Shown here one piece after another: positions 8,136 through 17,360 of a stretch of 64,000 bases of DNA. The notes under the pieces are model-generated. The model was not told the DNA's origin. It saw nothing but the letters and a program-made list of their open reading frames with translations, and did not search any database. This DNA is from Baekduia alba (lineage in GTDB: Bacteria; Actinomycetota; Thermoleophilia; Solirubrobacterales; Solirubrobacteraceae): NCBI RefSeq assembly GCF_028416635.1, contig NZ_CP114013.1, positions 124,001-188,000 of the forward strand, in the 5' to 3' direction. The translations under genes and the position numbers were made by a program. Numbering within the stretch: the first letter of the stretch is position 1; every line of letters starts with the position of its first letter.

Positions 8136-11100
8136 CTAGCGGCAGGCCGTGCGCTTGACCCACTGCTTGCGCGGCAGGCGCGGGGTCGCGCCCGAGCGCT
8201 TCTCGGTCGCCTTCAGCGCGCCGCGGTTGCGGGCGCCGACGGCGAGGTCGTCGCGGACGCCGGCCACGGAGACCTTCACCGCGGTCCCGTTGGCGATTGG
8301 CAGCGCGATCGACTTGCAGCCAGCCGGGAGCAGGCGGCCGTACCTCGCGCCGGTGCTCGTCGTGACCGCGACGCTGTAGCGGTCGGCGCTCGCGTCCTCG
8401 TCCCACGCGGCGACGACCCACCGGGCGAAGCGCACCATGCGCAGGCGCGTCGGCGTGGCCGGCAGGTGCTGCTTGGGCGCCACGAACGTGGCGACCGTCT
8501 TCTGCGACAGCGGCAGGCCGTCGCGCTCGACGACCGCGATGATCGAGCGCCGGCCACCGGGGCCCGTCGACGGGCGGAAGTCCACGGTGTGGCACTTCAC
8601 GACGCGGCCGTCCGGCGACGCCTTCGCGCCCGGGCACGTCTTCCCGTTGACGCGACCGACGAGCGTGCGCTGCACGCCGTCGCCCTTCTCGACGTAGGAC
8701 AGCGTCGCACCCGCGGGCAGCGTGTAGGCGCTGCTGATCCGCTCCACGCCGCCGCGCAGCGCGTGCACGTTGGCCTGGACGGTCGCGGGCGGCTCGTAGG
8801 CCGAGGTCAGCACCTGCGTGATGCGGGGGCTGCCGCTCGGCGTCGCGATCGTCCACTTGCCGGCGCTCGGCTGCACGAGCAGGACCGAGGTCGAGCCGTC
8901 GGACGCGTTCTTGATGATCATGGAGCCGTTGGCGAGCTTCTTGGCCGGCTGGTCGGCCGGGACCGCGAGCTCTTCGCCCTTGGGGCCGTGGAGCGTCACG
9001 GTCGGGGCCTGGCCGTTCGCGCCCTTGAGCTGCAGCGCGATCGCCGGCGTGCCCTTGGCGATGCGCAGCGTCTGGTCGCCCTTGGCCGACAGGCCGGCGG
9101 TCCGCTGCGCGCGGTAGGGCCCGAAGTCGCACGAGGCGCCGAGCATGTTCACCGAGCTGGCGTGCCAGCGGTAGCCGAAGCCGCTGCGGAGCGGGATCTC
9201 ACCGCGGATCCAGTTGATACGCCACGGCGCATACCACTTCCAGTCCGCCGCGCGAACCGGGTAGTAGTAGACGATGGTGGCGATCGTGGCGCAGCCGCCC
9301 ATGCCGGTGCTCGAGGCGATCGCGTCGGCCCGCGCGCAGATCGCGGTCAGGCAGGCGCGGCCGCTGCCCTCGATGTTGAACTTCTTGGTCGACGTCTCCA
9401 GCCAGCCCTCGAGATGGCCGTTGACGCTGACCACGCCCAGCAGGCTCATTCCGGCGTCGACGTCGAAGTCGAGCGCGCCCGTCGGGCGGATCGTCAGCGA
9501 GCCCTGGCCGATCAGCTTGTCGAACACCTCGACCGAGCCGCCGACCTCGAGCGACCACGGGTGGCCGTTGAACGCGTCGGTGTAGAGGATGTGCCCGTTG
9601 ATGCCGAGCAGCTCCTCCTTGGCGGTCGGGAAGACCGACACGCCGACGTCGCCGCGCAGCTTGAACGGCGGCGGGTTGAGGCACAGGCCGATGCCGACGC
9701 GGTTGAGGTAGACGCCGGTCGCGACCGGCACCTTGTTGCCCAGGTTGTCGACGAAGCCGCCGAGCTTGGAGATCGAGCCGTTGGAGACGCCGCCGAACGC
9801 GGCGAGCTTCGTCTCGGTCTTGGTGGGCAGGATGATGACGGCGTTGCCGTCCCAGCGGTTGGCGTTGCTGTCGCTGTTGCAGGTGACGTACGGCTTGCCG
9901 TCGAGCTCGGGCGCCTCGCACGGCTCGCCGCTCTGGCCGCCGGCGGGGATGTAGCTCAGGCACGCCTCCTCGACGCGCAGCTTGCCCATCCACACCTGGC
10001 GGGCGATGAGCCGCAGACCGTCGAAGTGCGTGCCCGCGTCGTCGATGCGCAGCGAGGCGTTGGCGGTCACGCCGCCGGCGCTCACGTCCGGGCCGGAGCG
10101 GAACGTGGACGGCATCTCGATCGTCAGCGGCAGCGTCGTGAAGTACTGGCCGGCGTCGGTCTTGCCGACCTTGATCGCGATCTGGCCGCGGAGCTTCAGG
10201 CCCATCAGCGTCGCCGCGCCGGCGACCGGCGCGGTCTGCAGCGTGCGGATGCCGTCGTCGTCGGCGACCTTGGTCGAGCCGGCGCCGACGACCTTGAGGT
10301 CGGCGGCGGTGCCGGTCGGCAGCAGCCAGTCGACCTTGCCCGAGTACACGTTGAACGCGGTCAGGTTGATGTTGGCGTTGTCGTCGGTGACGCGCGCCCG
10401 CGGCTGGGCGGTGGTCGGGAGCGTCACGACGAAGCGGGCGCCGGCCTTGGCGGGCGTGACCGGGAGGCCGTTGACCTTCACGGTGCCGGTCGAGACCCAG
10501 CGGGCGGGCTTGCCGTCGAGGCCGTTCTCGATCGTGAAGCAGGTGGAGCTGTCGAGCTTGACGGTGCCGAACTCGTAGCGCTTCTCGCAGGCCGGGACGG
10601 TCGGGACGATCGGGGTCACGGCCGGTGCGGTCGCCGGGGTCGTCGCCGCCGGGGTGCTCGTCGTGGGCGCGGGCGTCGTGGTCGACGGCGCCGGGGTGTC
10701 CGGCTGGACCTTGACGCGCAGCGTCCTCGTGCTGGTCAGCGGCGGCTGGGCGACGGTCGTGGCGTCGACGTTGATGCCCGTGGTCGTGGCGCCGAGGTTG
10801 GCCGGCGGCGACAGCGTGAGCGTCGCGGTGGCCGGGTTGCCCGTCGTCTGGGTCAGCGTGGCCCAGGACGGCAGGCCGGCCGGGGACAGCGTGACGCTGT
10901 TGGGCGACGTGCTCGTGTCGTCGGCCGAGAAGGTGATGGTCTTGGTCTCACCCGGCTTGACGGTGTACTCGCTCTCGAGGCCGTTGATGTTCGGCGGCGC
11001 CTGGCCGGCCGGCGCGACGGTCATGAGGACGTCGCGGTCGGCGAAGTCGCCCTGGCTGTCGGTGACGCGCAGCTTGTACACGTAGAACGCGCCGGGGGTG

Positions 11101-11816
11101 AACGACGTGGCGTTCGGGATGCTCAGGACGCCGTTGCCGTCGATCGCGACGATGTCGGTGTCCGGCGAGTCCGGGTCGGTCAGCGCGTTGGAGCCGCCGG
11201 GCGGCGTCTTCAGCGCGGTCTGGTAGCTCAGCGTGCCGCCGTCGGGGTCGCTGGCGTTGAGGTTCTGCGGGTCCTGGCGGACGACCGAGATGCCGGTCGC
11301 GGCGCTGGAGCCGAGGATCGGAGCGCTCGTGGTCTGGCCCGTGACCTTGTGCACCTGGGCGCTCAGCGCGACGTAGGCGGAGTTCGAGTTGGGGTAGTTG
11401 GCGATGCCCGCGACGCGGTTGCCGCTGCGCCACGAGATGGTGTAGTCGCCGTCGGGCGTGCCGTTGGCGAACGTCGTCGCGAGCGGGAAGTCGAAGGGCA
11501 GCTCGTAGACGCCCTCGCTGGCGCGGCAGACGGTGGCGGCGCCGGTGATCGTCTGGGACTGGACGACCTCCCCGTTCGGGCTCTTGAGGTCGACGTCCTG
11601 CGACATCAGCGACCCGACCCCGCTGGCGCACGCGCGGCGCTCGAGGTAGGTCATCGTGCCCTTCAGGTGCCCGTCGCTGGTGACGGACGCCGTGAAGAAG
11701 CCGCCCTGCAGGTGGGACGCCTGCGCGGCGGGTGCGGCGGCGAGGAGCCCGGCGCACATCAGCGCGGCTCCCGCGATCGATCGCAGCCGCGTTCGCGGGG
11801 CCTTGCGGAACATCAT
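8136..11816 (-). CDS. Large secreted multidomain protein (1226 aa), paralogue of the LamG protein at 17361
   Basis: Begins with a basic n-region and hydrophobic core ending AAPAAQASH, a clear Sec signal peptide, preceded by an AGGAG ribosome site. The first ~350 mature residues look like beta-sandwich repeats, including a cadherin/Ig-like segment (DPQNLNASDPDGGTLSYQT) and an Ig-like segment ending in TSTRTLRVKVQP. A Thr/Pro-rich linker (about residues 375-400) follows. The remaining ~800 residues parallel the second half of the protein at 17361-20972: Gly-rich beta segments, a Cys-containing CLTAICARADAIA and GMGGCAT region, IAKGTPAIALQLKGANG, and a closing FnIII-like segment (RMVRFARWVVAAWDED). 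No catalytic motif is seen. Probably a surface or matrix protein; exact role unknown. Confidence 0.8.
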   Translation of the reverse strand: MMFRKAPRTRLRSIAGAALMCAGLLAAAPAAQASHLQGGFFTASVTSDGHLKGTMTYLERRACASGVGSLMSQDVDLKSPNGEVVQSQTITGAATVCRASEGVYELPFDFPLATTFANGTPDGDYTISWRSGNRVAGIANYPNSNSAYVALSAQVHKVTGQTTSAPILGSSAATGISVVRQDPQNLNASDPDGGTLSYQTALKTPPGGSNALTDPDSPDTDIVAIDGNGVLSIPNATSFTPGAFYVYKLRVTDSQGDFADRDVLMTVAPAGQAPPNINGLESEYTVKPGETKTITFSADDTSTSPNSVTLSPAGLPSWATLTQTTGNPATATLTLSPPANLGATTTGINVDATTVAQPPLTSTRTLRVKVQPDTPAPSTTTPAPTTSTPAATTPATAPAVTPIVPTVPACEKRYEFGTVKLDSSTCFTIENGLDGKPARWVSTGTVKVNGLPVTPAKAGARFVVTLPTTAQPRARVTDDNANINLTAFNVYSGKVDWLLPTGTAADLKVVGAGSTKVADDDGIRTLQTAPVAGAATLMGLKLRGQIAIKVGKTDAGQYFTTLPLTIEMPSTFRSGPDVSAGGVTANASLRIDDAGTHFDGLRLIARQVWMGKLRVEEACLSYIPAGGQSGEPCEAPELDGKPYVTCNSDSNANRWDGNAVIILPTKTETKLAAFGGVSNGSISKLGGFVDNLGNKVPVATGVYLNRVGIGLCLNPPPFKLRGDVGVSVFPTAKEELLGINGHILYTDAFNGHPWSLEVGGSVEVFDKLIGQGSLTIRPTGALDFDVDAGMSLLGVVSVNGHLEGWLETSTKKFNIEGSGRACLTAICARADAIASSTGMGGCATIATIVYYYPVRAADWKWYAPWRINWIRGEIPLRSGFGYRWHASSVNMLGASCDFGPYRAQRTAGLSAKGDQTLRIAKGTPAIALQLKGANGQAPTVTLHGPKGEELAVPADQPAKKLANGSMIIKNASDGSTSVLLVQPSAGKWTIATPSGSPRITQVLTSAYEPPATVQANVHALRGGVERISSAYTLPAGATLSYVEKGDGVQRTLVGRVNGKTCPGAKASPDGRVVKCHTVDFRPSTGPGGRRSIIAVVERDGLPLSQKTVATFVAPKQHLPATPTRLRMVRFARWVVAAWDEDASADRYSVAVTTSTGARYGRLLPAGCKSIALPIANGTAVKVSVAGVRDDLAVGARNRGALKATEKRSGATPRLPRKQWVKRTACR

Positions 11817-11866
11817 CGTGCAGAACTCCTAGGGGACGTCGTGGGGGCGAGGGATGGCCACGCGGC

Positions 11867-12388
11867 TCAGGCCTTCAGCGGCGGGTAGATCGCCGCCGCG
11901 AAGGCCCGGACACGGGCGGTCTGCGCGGCATCCGCCGCGGTGCAGGTCAGTTGCTGGCCGAGGCCGAGCGCCGCGACGGCGGCGTGCTGGCCGGGGCGCG
12001 GCGCCACGATCACGGGCGCCTTGGTCGCACGGCCGGCGGCGGCGAGCGCGCGCAGAGGGCGCAGCTCGGCGGCGGGCAGGCCGGGGCGGTAGAAGACGAC
12101 GACGAAGCTGTGCGACGCGGCGTGCAGCGTCGGCACCGCCGGCGTGGGCTGGGTGTAGAAGCCGGGGTCGGTGACCGCGGCGTCGGAGCTCTCGAACGCC
12201 GTCTGGCGCTGGACCTCGGCCGGGTCGTCGGTGACGCCGAACTTCAGCGCGCGCTGGGTGCAGGCGCCGCCGGCGGCGTGCGGCACCGGCCGCGCACCGG
12301 CGTGCGCGCCCATGGTAAGCATGCCTGCGCAGAGTGAGAGCAGGGCGAGCGCGGCGAACACGAGCACGGGGCGGCGACCGAGCGGCAT
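11867..12388 (-). CDS. Exported DUF3105-like protein
   Basis: A 173-residue protein with an N-terminal membrane or signal segment (PVLVFAALALLSLCAGMLTM) and a small exported domain. The segment SFVVVFYRPGLPAAELRPL, then APVIVAPRPGQHAAVAAL and LTCTAADAAQ, follows the order seen at the end of DUF3105 proteins, but the conserved His-rich N-terminal part of that family is poorly represented. Two mature cysteines (in GACTQRA and LTCTAA) could form a disulfide. It lies just upstream of the 1226-residue secreted protein on the same strand, 50 bp away, and may share a transcript with it. Function unknown. Confidence 0.55.
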   Translation of the reverse strand: MPLGRRPVLVFAALALLSLCAGMLTMGAHAGARPVPHAAGGACTQRALKFGVTDDPAEVQRQTAFESSDAAVTDPGFYTQPTPAVPTLHAASHSFVVVFYRPGLPAAELRPLRALAAAGRATKAPVIVAPRPGQHAAVAALGLGQQLTCTAADAAQTARVRAFAAAIYPPLKA

Positions 12389-12611
12389 CGCTCTCCGTGG
12401 TCGGCGATGCTGAGTGGTGCTTTAACGCCGGTGTCCGGTATCGGGCAGGCACGCGCGCCGGCTGACGAGCGCGATCTGGAAGCATCCGGTGGCGTGCCCG
12501 CCGCCGACGCAGCCGTAGCCATCGTGACCGGGCGGCAAGTGGGATCGGCCGGGAGGTCGTGGCCGGGCTGGCGGCGGACGGCTGCCTAGCGGACCCCGCC
12601 GCGCCTCCTGA

Positions 12612-13220
12612 TCACGCCAGCGTGCGCACGACCCGGACGGCGCGGTCGCTCGTCGCCTGGACGAGCAGGATCGCGGGCTCCTGGGAGAGGACGCGGACCT
12701 TGCAGACGAAGGTGGAGAAGAGCGTGGCGTTCTCGAGGTCGCGGTAGGCGCCGACCCCGTAGCAGAGCACGCCGAAGAGCTGCTTGCCCCGGGCCCACGT
12801 CGTCTTCGGCACGAGCGCCGTCAGGTCGATGCTGCGCAGGCGCGGCCGGCCGGCCGGGAGCGCGCCGAGGCCGACGTCGCCGGACACGTCACCGCTCTCG
12901 ACGGTGGCGACGCGGACCGACTCGGGGCCGGTGGCCTTGACCAGGACGACGCCGCGCGGCGCGCCGTCGCCGCTGCCCTTCACGGTGCAGCGGAACGACG
13001 CGTACAGCTTGCGCCTGATGACGTCGCGGCGCGACGGCCCGACGCCCGTGCACGCGCCCTCGGCCGCGTTCTTCTTCGCCCACGGCGAGACGTTGAGGCT
13101 GACCTCCGCCGCGCTGCGCGAGAGGTAGTGGCGTTGGGCGGCCGACGCGGGCGTGGCGACGGTGCCGCCCGCCGCGACGCCGACCGCGCCGGACAGCACG
13201 AGAACACGGAAGTGCTTCAT
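12612..13220 (-). CDS. Small secreted protein translationally coupled to the metzincin
   Basis: A 202-residue protein with a signal peptide ending ATPASAAQ. The mature part has four cysteines (GACTG, FRCTV, VLCYG, FVCKV), enough for two disulfides, and alternating beta-strand patterns; no family is recognised. Its ATG overlaps the TGA of the upstream metzincin gene (ATGA, 13217-13220), so the two are almost certainly translated together. That coupling suggests a partner, inhibitor or substrate-recognition protein for the protease. This is inference from context only. Confidence 0.7.
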   Translation of the reverse strand: MKHFRVLVLSGAVGVAAGGTVATPASAAQRHYLSRSAAEVSLNVSPWAKKNAAEGACTGVGPSRRDVIRRKLYASFRCTVKGSGDGAPRGVVLVKATGPESVRVATVESGDVSGDVGLGALPAGRPRLRSIDLTALVPKTTWARGKQLFGVLCYGVGAYRDLENATLFSTFVCKVRVLSQEPAILLVQATSDRAVRVVRTLA

Positions 13221-16200
13221 CTTGATCGCCTCACGACTCGGGTGAAGGAGTAGTCATTGCCCAGCGCGCGCGCCGTCAGCGTGATCCAGGCGGCCGCGTG
13301 GCCGCGCCGGACCGACAGCCGCAGCGTCGCCCGCCCGCGCGCCTTGATCTTCACGCTGCGCCCGCCGCCGCGGACGGTCGTCGCCGCGCCCGAGCGCAGG
13401 CGCACGAGGACCGACCGGGCCTTGGCGGAGACGTGCGACGGGATCGTCACCCGCAGGAACGGCGGCGTCACCGCGCGGATCGTCACGACGACGCGCGCGA
13501 CGGCCTTGGCGTCCGCGCGCACGCCGAGCGTGAGCACGCGGCGCCCCGGAGGGAGGTCGCGGACGGAGGCCCGCGCGCCGCGCGCGATCGCCCGCCCGTC
13601 CAGGCGCCAGACGAGCCTGCCGGACGCGACCCGGCCCTGCAGCGTCGACGCCGAGCCGCTCAGCGTCAGCGCGCCGTCGGAGGCGACCTTGGCGCCGGTG
13701 CGCGGCGTGTCGATGTGCACGCTCGCCGGCGCGCGCAGCGCGCGGAAGCGCCGCGACACCGCGGCGACGGAGCGGAAGCCGTCGTCGACGGTGACGCGCA
13801 CGCGTGCCTGGGTCGACGCGGCGAAGTAGCTCGCGGGAAGCGTCGCCGACGTCGCCGCCCCTTGGGCGATGCGCCGCCAGGTGCGGCCGTCGTCGGTCGA
13901 CGCCTCGACCGTCGCGGCCAGCGCGCCGCCGTCGGCGTCGCCGGCCTTCCAGGCCACGCGCACCGCGCGGGTGCCGCCGACGGTCGCGCCGGCCCGCGGC
14001 GCGGTCACCGCGACGTGCGGCGCGTGCGGCGACCGCGTCCGGTGCGACAGCACCGCGCCCGCCGGGTCGAGGATCGCGACGCGGACGACGCGGGCCGCCG
14101 GCACCGAGCCGGTGAGCAGGTGCAGCCCGTCGTCGGCGAGCAGCTCGTCGCGCAGGCCGGCACGGGCCACCTCGGCGCCCGCCGCGTCGTAGCCGACGAG
14201 GACCCGGCCGCCGGCGCTGGCCGGGGTCGGCGTGCCGGTGCCGGGCGCGACGCGCAGGATCGCCGCGCCCACGTCCCGGCCGACGGCCGTCACCGCGAGC
14301 ACGGGTGCGGCGGCCGCGGCCGCGGCGGCGCGAGCGCGGGCGGCGTGCGCGATGCCGATCGTCCCGCCCGTCTTCTGCGTCCACTGCTCCAGCGTGGCGA
14401 CCTCGGCGTTCCAGCCGCGCGGGGAGAGCCACGTGTTCGGGAACGAGGTGGCGCTCGCCGTCTCCACCGTCGCGCCGCAGTAGCTCATCAGGTCATAGAA
14501 CTCGGCGGCCGAGCCGCGCAGGTCGCGGGCGATGACGCGGTAGGGCGCGGCCGCCGTCGGCGTGAAGCCCGTGGGCGCCTTGGCGATGCCCCAGAGGTCG
14601 AGCCCGATGCCCTGGAGGATGCCCTTGTCGTCCGGGAGCCACTGCTCGCCGGCCTGCTTGTCGCTCGGGCCCGTCTTCGGGCAGCCCTGCCCGGCGTGCG
14701 CGCGCCCGATCTGGTGTCCGAGCTCGTGGGCGATCGACGTCAGCGGCCGGGTCTCGACGGCGACCATGGACGGTCGCGGGGTGTCGTCGTCGTGGGCGGG
14801 GATCGTGGCGATCGAGCCGGTGGAGACGCCGGCGATCCCGTCGATGTTCGGTGCGAGGCCGGCGACGATCGACCGTCCGGGCAGGTTCATCGCCCAGTTC
14901 CTCACGAGCCCGGCGGTCCCGGCCTCCACGATCTCGCGGCGGGTCAGCCCGAGGAAGTCGGGGATGGTGGCGGCGGCGTCGGCCAGGTCGACGAGGCCCG
15001 AGATGTCGATGTCGCCCTGGTAGCTCCAGACGTACGGGTCGCCGGGGTGGAGCATGCGCGCGGAGTAGAAGTCGCTGTCGGCCGAACCGGGGTACTGGCC
15101 CTTCGCGGTCACGCGCAGCGGCATGATCCCCGGCCAGCGCAGGCGCGTGAAGCCGATCGAGCGCAGGGTGAAGCGCTTGAAGGTCTGGCAGAACAGCGAG
15201 CCACACTCGTCGAGCACCGCGCCGGTGGCGGTCGGCGGGATCGGCAGGATCTCGGCCTGCAGCGTCACGGTGCCATAGGTCCACGCCGGCGGCAGGATGT
15301 AGGTGTACACGTTGTCACTGCCCGAGCGGTCCCGGGCGGTCACGCAGTTCAGCTCGCCGACCCCGACCGCCGTTGGGGCCGCGGCCGGGCTCATCGGGCT
15401 GCCGGCGAGCTCCTTGCCGCCGCGGTAGGCGTGCAGCCGCACGCCGACGTTGGGCAACCTGTCGGTGTTGGTCAGCAGCCAGGCCGAGACGTAGACGCGC
15501 GCCACGGTCAGGTCGCCGTCGACCAGGCGCACGCCCTGGTAGGGGACCGAGGAGTCGATGTGCCCGATGTCGCGCGTGGGGATCGAGTCGCAGTCGTTGG
15601 GCCCGAGCGTCTGCGTGCCCTGCGTGACCTCGATGCCGCGGGCCGCCAGGGCGTAGCGGATCGTCGGCACGACGGTGAGCTGGAAGAACGCGGAGGCGTT
15701 GATCGTCCCGTGGCCGGGGATGTCGACGGCCGCGAACAGCTTCGCCGTCTGCACCGACGCGCTGGTGGTCCCCGTCCGGGCCGTGAGGTTGGCCTTGAGC
15801 AGCACGGCGCCGCCCGCCGAGCTCCAGGCCGTCGGGTTGACGTCGAGCTCGACGTCCTTGGGGACGAACTGCACGCCCGAGCGGATCACGGCGCCGGGCG
15901 GGATGTCGATCGGCGTGATGTCGGCGTCGACGCGGGAGGTGCCCGCACCGGCGCGCAGCAGCAGCTTGGACGGTCGTGTGACGCTCATGGCGAGCGCCGG
16001 GATGCGGATCGGCGCGGCCACCCGCAGCTCGGCCTCGCGGCCGGGCGGGGCCGCGGCGGCGTCGGTGGAGGTCGCGACGATCCGGATCGCGCCGAGCGGG
16101 TCGCGCGGCGCGGTGCCCGCGACCGCGACCGCGACGGTGATCGGGGTCGTCGGCGCGGCGCCGTCGACGACCGCGGGGGAGACGGTGACCGTGACGCCCG

Positions 16201-17224
16201 CCGGCCCGGTGGCCGTCAGCGCGACCCGCCCGCTCGACAGGCTGTGGCGGACGAGCTGTGCCGACAGCGTCGCGGTGTCGTAGCGGTACAGGTCGGTCGG
16301 TGCCGGCGCCGTGAGGGCGAGCGAGACCGACGGCGGCTCGACGGTCAGCGGGAAGGTCGCCTGCACGGCCGTCGCGGGCCCCGCCGTGCCGTCGACCGGC
16401 GTCGCCCGCAGCGTCACCGCCACCGGGCTCGCGGTCGCCGGCGCGGTGGCCGCGGCGGTGAGCGTGATCGTGGCGGTGCTGCGCAGGTCCGCGCCGTTGG
16501 CCTGGGCCGGGGCGACGGTCGCGGTGACGCCGCTGGGCAGCCCGGTGACGGTCAGGCTCACCCGGCCGGTCGAGCCGCCGCGGCGGCGCAGTGTCGCGGT
16601 CGTCGTGGCCGTCGCGCCGCGCTCGACGGAGACCGGCTGCGTGGCGACGTCCTCCCAGCCGACCGACGGTGGCTCGGCGCCGGCCGCCGCGTTGAAGGAG
16701 AGGTCGTCGAAGAGCATCGTGCAGATGCCGCTCTCGACCGTGACCGCGAAGTGGTCGACGGTCCGGCCCGGATCGGCGACCAGCAGCAGCCGCTGCCAGC
16801 CCAGCGCGCTGGTGATCGACAGGCTCGTGTGGCCGGCGTCGCGGCCCTGGTCGTCGTAGCCCTGGAGCGTCACCTCACGCGCGCTCGGGTCCATCGCGTA
16901 CGGGTCGTGGACCCAGATCCCGATCGTCGTGCGCGGCGAGGACAGCACGCCGGTGAACGCGACGGAGGTGCCCGGCGCGCACGCGTGGTCGGTCGCCCGC
17001 AGCAGCTTCGCGCCGCCGTGGGCGAGCGCGTCGGCCTCGACGGCCAGCGCTGAGGACGGGTCGAGCTGGACGCCGAGCGCCGAGTACTGAGCGCCGACGG
17101 CCGTCCCGTCCGGCTGATCCTCGAAGCCGATCGTCGTGTCGGCGGCGCGCGCGGGGCCGGCGCCGAGCGCGAGCGCGACGACCACTATGGCCGGCAGCAG
17201 GTGCCGGAACCGACCGATGGTCAT
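13217..17224 (-). CDS. Large secreted metzincin-type zinc metalloprotease
   Basis: A 1335-residue exported protein; the ATG at 17222-17224 starts a signal peptide ending AGPARAAD. After a lectin-like beta domain (about 35-170) and two or three Ig-like repeats rich in TVTG/TATG strands, the central part holds the zinc site HELGHQIGRAH at about residues 833-843, a perfect metzincin HExxHxxGxxH. The Met-turn DLMSYCG follows about 80 residues later (Met near 913). The C-terminal ~350 residues are further beta-sandwich domains (ASTDDGRTWRRIA, HIDTPRTGAKVASDG) ending in a basic tail. A secreted endopeptidase acting on extracellular protein is well supported; the substrate is unknown. It is divergent from the LamG protein, with 136 bp between starts, and coupled to the small secreted protein downstream. 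Confidence 0.85.
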   Translation of the reverse strand: MTIGRFRHLLPAIVVVALALGAGPARAADTTIGFEDQPDGTAVGAQYSALGVQLDPSSALAVEADALAHGGAKLLRATDHACAPGTSVAFTGVLSSPRTTIGIWVHDPYAMDPSAREVTLQGYDDQGRDAGHTSLSITSALGWQRLLLVADPGRTVDHFAVTVESGICTMLFDDLSFNAAAGAEPPSVGWEDVATQPVSVERGATATTTATLRRRGGSTGRVSLTVTGLPSGVTATVAPAQANGADLRSTATITLTAAATAPATASPVAVTLRATPVDGTAGPATAVQATFPLTVEPPSVSLALTAPAPTDLYRYDTATLSAQLVRHSLSSGRVALTATGPAGVTVTVSPAVVDGAAPTTPITVAVAVAGTAPRDPLGAIRIVATSTDAAAAPPGREAELRVAAPIRIPALAMSVTRPSKLLLRAGAGTSRVDADITPIDIPPGAVIRSGVQFVPKDVELDVNPTAWSSAGGAVLLKANLTARTGTTSASVQTAKLFAAVDIPGHGTINASAFFQLTVVPTIRYALAARGIEVTQGTQTLGPNDCDSIPTRDIGHIDSSVPYQGVRLVDGDLTVARVYVSAWLLTNTDRLPNVGVRLHAYRGGKELAGSPMSPAAAPTAVGVGELNCVTARDRSGSDNVYTYILPPAWTYGTVTLQAEILPIPPTATGAVLDECGSLFCQTFKRFTLRSIGFTRLRWPGIMPLRVTAKGQYPGSADSDFYSARMLHPGDPYVWSYQGDIDISGLVDLADAAATIPDFLGLTRREIVEAGTAGLVRNWAMNLPGRSIVAGLAPNIDGIAGVSTGSIATIPAHDDDTPRPSMVAVETRPLTSIAHELGHQIGRAHAGQGCPKTGPSDKQAGEQWLPDDKGILQGIGLDLWGIAKAPTGFTPTAAAPYRVIARDLRGSAAEFYDLMSYCGATVETASATSFPNTWLSPRGWNAEVATLEQWTQKTGGTIGIAHAARARAAAAAAAAPVLAVTAVGRDVGAAILRVAPGTGTPTPASAGGRVLVGYDAAGAEVARAGLRDELLADDGLHLLTGSVPAARVVRVAILDPAGAVLSHRTRSPHAPHVAVTAPRAGATVGGTRAVRVAWKAGDADGGALAATVEASTDDGRTWRRIAQGAATSATLPASYFAASTQARVRVTVDDGFRSVAAVSRRFRALRAPASVHIDTPRTGAKVASDGALTLSGSASTLQGRVASGRLVWRLDGRAIARGARASVRDLPPGRRVLTLGVRADAKAVARVVVTIRAVTPPFLRVTIPSHVSAKARSVLVRLRSGAATTVRGGGRSVKIKARGRATLRLSVRRGHAAAWITLTARALGNDYSFTRVVRRSR

Positions 17225-17360
17225 CTGCTCTCCGGTCCTGGGGGTCGGCGCGAGCGTACCGCCGCCGGCGACGCGCGCCGCGCGGAGGACAAAAGACTGT
17301 GGGCGCGACGGCCAAGTCCTGGGGTGGCGGCGCGGCCGCGGTCTGGGAGAGTCCGGCTCC

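Noticed and set aside
8466-11888. A plus-strand frame of about 1140 codons
   Set aside because: Antisense to the signal-peptide-bearing 1226-residue protein; composition is Arg/Val/Asp/Gly-rich shadow with no motifs.
12389-12611. Possible small gene between two secreted-protein genes
   Set aside because: No ribosome site or protein-like pattern in any frame; treated as an intergenic promoter region.
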